A DNA stretch of 64,000 bases from Hyphomicrobiales bacterium (lineage in GTDB: Bacteria > Pseudomonadota > Alphaproteobacteria > Rhizobiales > Rhizobiaceae): positions 1 to 64,000 of the forward strand of contig UICE01000006.1 in NCBI GenBank assembly GCA_900471815.1, written 5' to 3'. Positions within the stretch are counted from its first letter, which is position 1. Every line of letters starts with the position of its first letter. This document shows positions 59,783 to 64,000 of the stretch, piece by piece. A program made the translations under genes and the position numbers. The notes under the pieces were generated by a model. That model did not search any database. It saw only the letters and a program-made list of their open reading frames with translations, and was not told where the DNA came from.

Positions 59783-61072
59783 ATGTTCGATCTGAAAGTA
59801 ACCAATGCAACCCTGCCTGATGGTCGCTCAGGCATGGATATCGGCGTAATATCCGGGCGTATTGCAGCGGTTGAAGCCAATGTGACCGGCGAAGCGGGTG
59901 AGGTGATCAATGCGGCGGGTCTCCTGGTATCGCCGCCTTTCATCGACTGCCATTTTCACATGGATGCAACGCTGTCGCTGGGTCAGCCGCGTCTGAACGA
60001 GAGCGGCAGGCTGCTGGACGGAATTCAGATATGGGGTGAGTTGAAGCCGCTCCTGACGCATGAAGCCGTGATTGAGCGCGCAATGCGCTATTGCGATCTG
60101 GCGGTCACGCAAGGGCTGCTTGCTATCCGCACCCATGTCGATATTTGCGATGAGCGCCTGCTTGGCGTCGAAGCCTTGCTTGAGGTCAAAAAGCGCGTTG
60201 CGCCCTATATTGATCTGCAACTCGTGGCTTTCCCGCAAGACGGTTACTATCGTTATCCCGGTGCGGTCGATCTGCTTAAGCGCGCACTGGATTTGGGTGT
60301 CGACGTTGTCGGCGGCATTCCTCATTTCGAGCGCACCATGGCAGATGGCGCAGCAAGCGTTCGGGCCTTGTGCGAAATCGCTGCCGAGCGCGGGCTGATG
60401 ATCGATCTGCATTGCGACGAGACTGACGACCCGCTGTCACGCCATATCGAAACTCTGGCCTATGAAACGCAAAGGCTCGGACTTGGCGGTCGCTCGACAG
60501 GCTCGCACCTGACATCCATGCATTCGATGGATAATTATTATGTCAGCAAGCTCTTGCCGCTGATTGCAGAAGCTGGTGTGGCCGCAATCGCCAATCCGCT
60601 GATCAATATTGGCATTCAGGGCCGCCATGACACCTATCCCAAGCGCCGCGGAATGACACGCGTTCCGGAACTTCTGGCTCATGGCGTTACTGTCGCCTTC
60701 GGCCATGATTGCGTGATGGATCCTTGGTATTCGCTGGGGCAGGGCGATATGCTGGACGTTGCCAGCATGGGACTGCATGTGGCGCAGATGACCAGCCGCG
60801 ACGCCATGCGCCAGTGCTTTGCTGCGGTGACGACAGAGCCGGCCAAGATTTTGAATCTTGAAGGCTACGGGCTTGATGTCGGCTGCAAGGCCGACATGGT
60901 GCTGCTGCAAGCCGCCGATACGATAGAAGCCATACGCCTGAAGGCAACCCGCCTTGCTGTTATAAAGGGCGGCAAAGTGATCGCGAAAACACCGGCAAAG
61001 GTGAGCGCGCTTGATCTTGCAGGCAGGCCAGAAAATATTGATCCTGCAAGTTATGCGCCGCGGCTCGGGTGA
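59783..61072 (+). CDS. codA: Cytosine deaminase-like amidohydrolase
   Basis: Metal-dependent amidohydrolase of 429 residues, closest in pattern to CodA, which deaminates cytosine to uracil. Metal ligands: FIDCHFHMDATLS, GIPHFERTMADGA, IDLHCDETDDPLSRH (catalytic Glu), GSHLTSMHSMDNYY and VAFGHDCVMDPWYSLG; DTYPKRRGMTRV is also CodA-like. ATG 59783 starts 10 bp after the permease gene, so it belongs to that operon. Close relatives deaminate isocytosine, creatinine or other bases, so the exact substrate is open. Confidence 0.88.
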   Translation: MFDLKVTNATLPDGRSGMDIGVISGRIAAVEANVTGEAGEVINAAGLLVSPPFIDCHFHMDATLSLGQPRLNESGRLLDGIQIWGELKPLLTHEAVIERAMRYCDLAVTQGLLAIRTHVDICDERLLGVEALLEVKKRVAPYIDLQLVAFPQDGYYRYPGAVDLLKRALDLGVDVVGGIPHFERTMADGAASVRALCEIAAERGLMIDLHCDETDDPLSRHIETLAYETQRLGLGGRSTGSHLTSMHSMDNYYVSKLLPLIAEAGVAAIANPLINIGIQGRHDTYPKRRGMTRVPELLAHGVTVAFGHDCVMDPWYSLGQGDMLDVASMGLHVAQMTSRDAMRQCFAAVTTEPAKILNLEGYGLDVGCKADMVLLQAADTIEAIRLKATRLAVIKGGKVIAKTPAKVSALDLAGRPENIDPASYAPRLG

Positions 61073-61183
61073 GTTGGGTTCACATAAATTCTTCGAATAT
61101 GTGTAGACAAAAGAAACCCGGCCTGCCTATCATATAGTCAGATATCTGCTTGCCAAAAAAATAAACAAAGGGGTTCTGTCACG

Positions 61184-62131
61184 ATGAGTTTAAAAAAATA
61201 CATCGCAATCGCGTCTGTTGCTTTTGCACTTTTTCCCACCGCTGCACTTGCAGAGACAGCAGTTTCCGTCGGCCTTTCCGGATGGACAGGTTTCGCGCCG
61301 CTGACGCTGGCAAAGCAGGCCGGAATTTTTAAGAAGAACGGTCTTGATGTGACGCTGACCAAAATTCCGCAAGCCAGCCGTCATCTGGCGCTTGCTTCCG
61401 GCGATGTTCAATGCGCGGCAACCACCGTGGAAACATGGATTTCGTGGAATGCCAATGGTGTCGCGACGAAGCAGATTTTCCAGATGGACAAATCCTTTGG
61501 CGCGGACGGAATGGTGGTACGCAGCGATGTCAACGCGATTGCTGACCTCAAGGGCAAATCCGTTGCGGCCTCTGCACCTGGCACCTCGCCTTATTTCGTG
61601 CTGGCATGGATGCTGAAGAAGAATGGTCTTTCGATCAAAGACGTGAAAGTAGTCAATATGGAACCTGGACCGGCGGCACAGGCTTTCGTCGCTGGGCAGA
61701 ATGACGCGGCCATGACCTATGAGCCATATCTGTCCACTGTTCGCGCTGCGCCAGACAAGGGCAAGATCATCGCCACCACATTGGATTATCCGGCTGTGAT
61801 GGATACTTTCGGCTGCACGAATGAGTTTCTGGAGAAGAATCCTGAAGCTGCAAAAGCGCTGGCCAAAAGCTATTTTGATGCATTGGCCCTGATTGCTTCA
61901 GACAAGGATAAATCTTTTGAGATCATGGGAGCAGATGTAAAGCAGTCCGGTGCAAAGTTCGCAGAATCTGCCCAATATCTGAAGTGGCAGGATCAGGCTG
62001 CAAACAAGATCTTCTTCGAAAAGGAATTCATGACCTTTTCTGAGGAAGCTGCAGAATTGCTGCTTGAAATTGGCATCATCAAAAAGAAGCCCGATCTTTC
62101 AACAATTGTAGATACCAGCTTCATACAATAA
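61184..62131 (+). CDS. ABC transporter substrate-binding protein (NMT1/SsuA type)
   Basis: Periplasmic receptor of 315 residues with a signal peptide (IAIASVAFALFPTAALA). The mature part has VSVGLSGWTGFAPLTLAKQA, GLDVTLTKIPQASRHLALAS, LKGKSVAASAPGTSPYFVLA and NDAAMTYEPYLSTVR, the NMT1/TauA/SsuA fold used for sulfonates, nitrate, pyrimidines and thiamine precursors. ATG 61184 follows an AAAGGGG RBS. It starts a second importer next to codA, so a pyrimidine-like ligand is a fair guess, not shown. Confidence 0.85.
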   Translation: MSLKKYIAIASVAFALFPTAALAETAVSVGLSGWTGFAPLTLAKQAGIFKKNGLDVTLTKIPQASRHLALASGDVQCAATTVETWISWNANGVATKQIFQMDKSFGADGMVVRSDVNAIADLKGKSVAASAPGTSPYFVLAWMLKKNGLSIKDVKVVNMEPGPAAQAFVAGQNDAAMTYEPYLSTVRAAPDKGKIIATTLDYPAVMDTFGCTNEFLEKNPEAAKALAKSYFDALALIASDKDKSFEIMGADVKQSGAKFAESAQYLKWQDQAANKIFFEKEFMTFSEEAAELLLEIGIIKKKPDLSTIVDTSFIQ

Positions 62132-62188
62132 TGAGGCTTGCGCGAAGAGCGGGCATTGTCCGCTCTTCGTTTTTGCTAAGGGGACTTT

Positions 62189-62965
62189 ATGTTCAGACCT
62201 TTACAGCCCATCGGGGCGCAAGCGCGGATACTTCTGGGTATTCTGTTTTTCATTCTCTTTGTCGGTGGCTGGTCTTTTGCGACTTTCGGCGGCTTTGTAT
62301 CCAGCACCTTTCTTGCAGACCCTCTGACCATGGTGAATGATGGCTGGATTTTGCTGTCGGAGCAGAACTTTCTCTATGATATCGGAATAACGATCTGGCG
62401 TGTTGTTGGCGGCTTCATCATTGCTGCCATTATCGCCGTGCCGCTTGGCATTGCGATGGGAGCTTACAAACCGATCGAAGCCCTGCTTGAGCCATTTGTA
62501 TCCTTCGCGCGTTATCTCCCTGCATCGGCATTTATTCCGCTTCTCATTTTGTGGGCGGGTATCGGCGAATTGCAAAAGCTGCTGGTGATTTTCATCGGTG
62601 CCGTTTTTCAAATCATTCTTATGGTTGCCGTTGCCGTTGCCAATACAAGGCGAGACCTGGTGGAAGCGGCCTATACACTCGGAGCCAATGACCGGGGTGT
62701 GGTCAAGCGCGTGCTTATTCCTGCCAATGCCCCGGACGTGGCTGAGACATTGCGGCTGGTTCTGGGCTGGGCGTGGACCTATGTCATCGTGGCTGAAATG
62801 ATCGGCGCATCCTCCGGTATCGGGTATATGATCATCAACAGTCAGGCGCTGCTCGCTACAGGTCAGATCATTTTCGGCATTATTGTTATCGGCATTATCG
62901 GTTTGATTTCAGATTTCCTGTTCAAGTCGGTCAATCGCCGCCTTTTTGCATGGAGGCTCGCATGA
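62189..62965 (+). CDS. ABC transporter permease (SsuC/TauC type)
   Basis: Permease of 258 residues with about 6 helices. The EAA loop is VEAAYTLGANDRGVVKRVLI; WAWTYVIVAEMIGASSGIGY and IIAAIIAVPLGIAMGAYKPI are typical of the NitT/TauT family. RBS AAGGGGAC precedes ATG 62189. It overlaps the beginning of the ATPase gene region by 4 bp. Confidence 0.9.
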   Translation: MFRPLQPIGAQARILLGILFFILFVGGWSFATFGGFVSSTFLADPLTMVNDGWILLSEQNFLYDIGITIWRVVGGFIIAAIIAVPLGIAMGAYKPIEALLEPFVSFARYLPASAFIPLLILWAGIGELQKLLVIFIGAVFQIILMVAVAVANTRRDLVEAAYTLGANDRGVVKRVLIPANAPDVAETLRLVLGWAWTYVIVAEMIGASSGIGYMIINSQALLATGQIIFGIIVIGIIGLISDFLFKSVNRRLFAWRLA

Positions 62966-63747
62966 GCACGCTCATCATTAAAGGCGTGAGCCGTGTCTTT
63001 CCGGGTGTTCGCGGCGGGCAGCCTGTGCAGGCGCTGCAACCGACGGATTTGACTGTTCCGCACAATGATTTCGTGTCCATCCTCGGACCATCCGGTTGCG
63101 GAAAATCCACGCTGTTACGTATTGTTGCGGGGCTTGACCGGCCGACCACGGGCACGGTCACGCTTGATGGCAAAGAGGTGCAAGGTCCAGGTGCAGATCG
63201 CGGTGTCGTGTTCCAGTCCTATACGCTGTTTCCATGGCTGACGATCGAACAGAATATCGGTTTCGGCCTGACAGAACGCGGCGTCGGCGCAAAGGAAAAA
63301 GCTGAAATTGTCGCCTCTTACATCGACAAGGTGGGACTTAAAGGATTTGAAAACCATTGGCCAAAGCAATTGTCCGGTGGCATGCAGCAGCGCACGGCAA
63401 TCGCCCGCGCCTTGGCGAATGATCCGAAAATACTACTTCTGGATGAGCCTTTCGGAGCGCTAGATAACCAGACGCGAGGCTTGATGCAGGAACTGCTGCT
63501 CAGTATTTGGGAGCGGGAACAAAAGACAGTTATCTTTGTCACGCACGATATTGAAGAAGCGATTTTTCTGGCGTCACGCGTGGTTACGATGTCAGCGCGG
63601 CCGGGCCGTATCAAGTCGATCACGCCGGTACCGCTGGGACATCCGCGCCATTACACGGTTAAAGCCGCACCCGAGTTTGCCCGGATACGGCTTCAATTGA
63701 CCGAGGAAATTCGCAGCGAGGCTATACTCGCTGCCGTTTCTCATTAA
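62962..63747 (+). CDS. ABC transporter ATP-binding protein (SsuB/TauB type)
   Basis: ATPase of 261 residues. Walker [22 protein letters not shown]-loop VVFQSYTLFPWLTIEQN, signature LSGGMQQRTAIARALAND and Walker B ILLLDEPFGALDNQT. RBS GGAGG is 6 bp before ATG 62962. Completes the NitT/TauT-type importer that follows codA. Convergent with the small membrane protein gene at the window end. Confidence 0.92.
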   Translation: MSTLIIKGVSRVFPGVRGGQPVQALQPTDLTVPHNDFVSILGPSGCGKSTLLRIVAGLDRPTTGTVTLDGKEVQGPGADRGVVFQSYTLFPWLTIEQNIGFGLTERGVGAKEKAEIVASYIDKVGLKGFENHWPKQLSGGMQQRTAIARALANDPKILLLDEPFGALDNQTRGLMQELLLSIWEREQKTVIFVTHDIEEAIFLASRVVTMSARPGRIKSITPVPLGHPRHYTVKAAPEFARIRLQLTEEIRSEAILAAVSH

Positions 63748-63752
63748 TCAAA

Positions 63753-64000
63753 TCAGGCTGTTCGTTTGAACATGCGGGCAACAGCTATAAGAATACAGGC
63801 GCCAATAAAGCCAGCAATCAAATAACCCAGCCAGCCTGTAAGGACGACGCCGACCATGGAAAGGATTGCGTTGGCGATTATCGCGCCCACGATCCCGAGT
63901 ATGATGTTCATGATGACGCCCATGTTGCTCTTCATGAACATCTCTGCAAGCCAGCCCGCAACGCCACCAATGATGATTGCTGCGATCCACCCGATTCCGG
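63753..64000 (-). CDS. GlsB/YeaQ/YmgE-family small membrane protein (5' end outside window)
   Basis: The minus strand reads GIGWIAAIIIGGVAGWLAEM, then a Lys/Ser turn and IMNIILGIVGAIIANAILSM and further hydrophobic helices, ending in a basic tail (ARMFKRTA). This is the three-helix GlsB/YeaQ (transglycosylase-associated) family linked to stress. The start codon lies just beyond base 64000; internal ATGs at 63941 and 63923 are not the likely start. The stop is 5 bp from the end of the convergent ATPase gene. Confidence 0.88.
   Translation of the reverse strand, partial: GIGWIAAIIIGGVAGWLAEMFMKSNMGVIMNIILGIVGAIIANAILSMVGVVLTGWLGYLIAGFIGACILIAVARMFKRTA

Overview
The window looks like chromosome from a member of the Brucellaceae (Brucella/Ochrobactrum group, Alphaproteobacteria). 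This rests on the protein families and their order: tkt-gap-pgk-class I aldolase; zapA next to a DUF4164 gene; TrcR, DUF1192, DUF465, DUF1244 and GapR genes; a pstSCAB-phoU-phoB block with the long rhizobial PstC and PstA; and a zinc-free L36. I assigned genus and families by reading the sequence, not by a database search.

Layout. 1-3.0 kb: end of a beta-ketoadipate pair (PcaD, PcaF) and thiamine pyrophosphokinase. 3.1-7.7 kb: two paralogous glycine-zipper lipoproteins, an Uup-type ABC-F ATPase, an orphan TctC binding protein, and ZapA with its DUF4164 neighbour. 7.9-13.5 kb: lower glycolysis/pentose phosphate genes tkt, gap, pgk and fructose-bisphosphate aldolase. 13.6-26 kb: mixed metabolic and regulatory genes (SGNH hydrolase, PrpE, SDR, DJ-1/PfpI with a WYL regulator, GNAT, TrcR, a PhoB-box-preceded phytase-like protein, quinone oxidoreductase, MFS carrier, ArsR regulator). 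26-31.6 kb: two DUF465 genes, purEK, rpmJ, a TPR lipid-exposed or periplasmic protein, pyruvate kinase and a DUF1036 protein.

31.6-37.6 kb is the most unusual part: an Imm11-like gene followed by a 1631-residue multidomain protein. That protein has an AHH/HNH-like motif at its extreme N-terminus, a glycine-rich hydrophobic core, eight 74-residue repeats in perfect 222-bp register, a Pro/Gly linker and a C-terminal EF-hand-like calcium region. It reads as a toxin-immunity pair set into a housekeeping neighbourhood. 37.7-39.2 kb returns to conserved genes (N-formylglutamate amidohydrolase, DUF1244, GapR). 39.2-40.6 kb holds a minus-strand cluster of small orphan or damaged ORFs. 41.0-43.3 kb is a three-gene redox/detoxification operon facing an Rrf2 regulator; both promoters carry the same 19-bp palindrome (AAGGATA-N5-TATCCTT).

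43.6-50.2 kb is the phosphate regulon core (pstSCAB-phoU-phoB, with a Pho box before pstS and no phoR in the window). 50.4-54.2 kb holds a BacA/SbmA-like exporter and a divergent ClC channel. 54.9-63.7 kb is a long co-directional run: a BMP-type nucleoside ABC transporter, a CodA-like cytosine deaminase and a second ABC importer of the NMT1/Ssu/Tau type. Together these suggest uptake and deamination of pyrimidine bases or related compounds. The window ends inside a GlsB/YeaQ-type small membrane protein gene. I saw no rRNA, tRNA, CRISPR array or intact insertion sequence.
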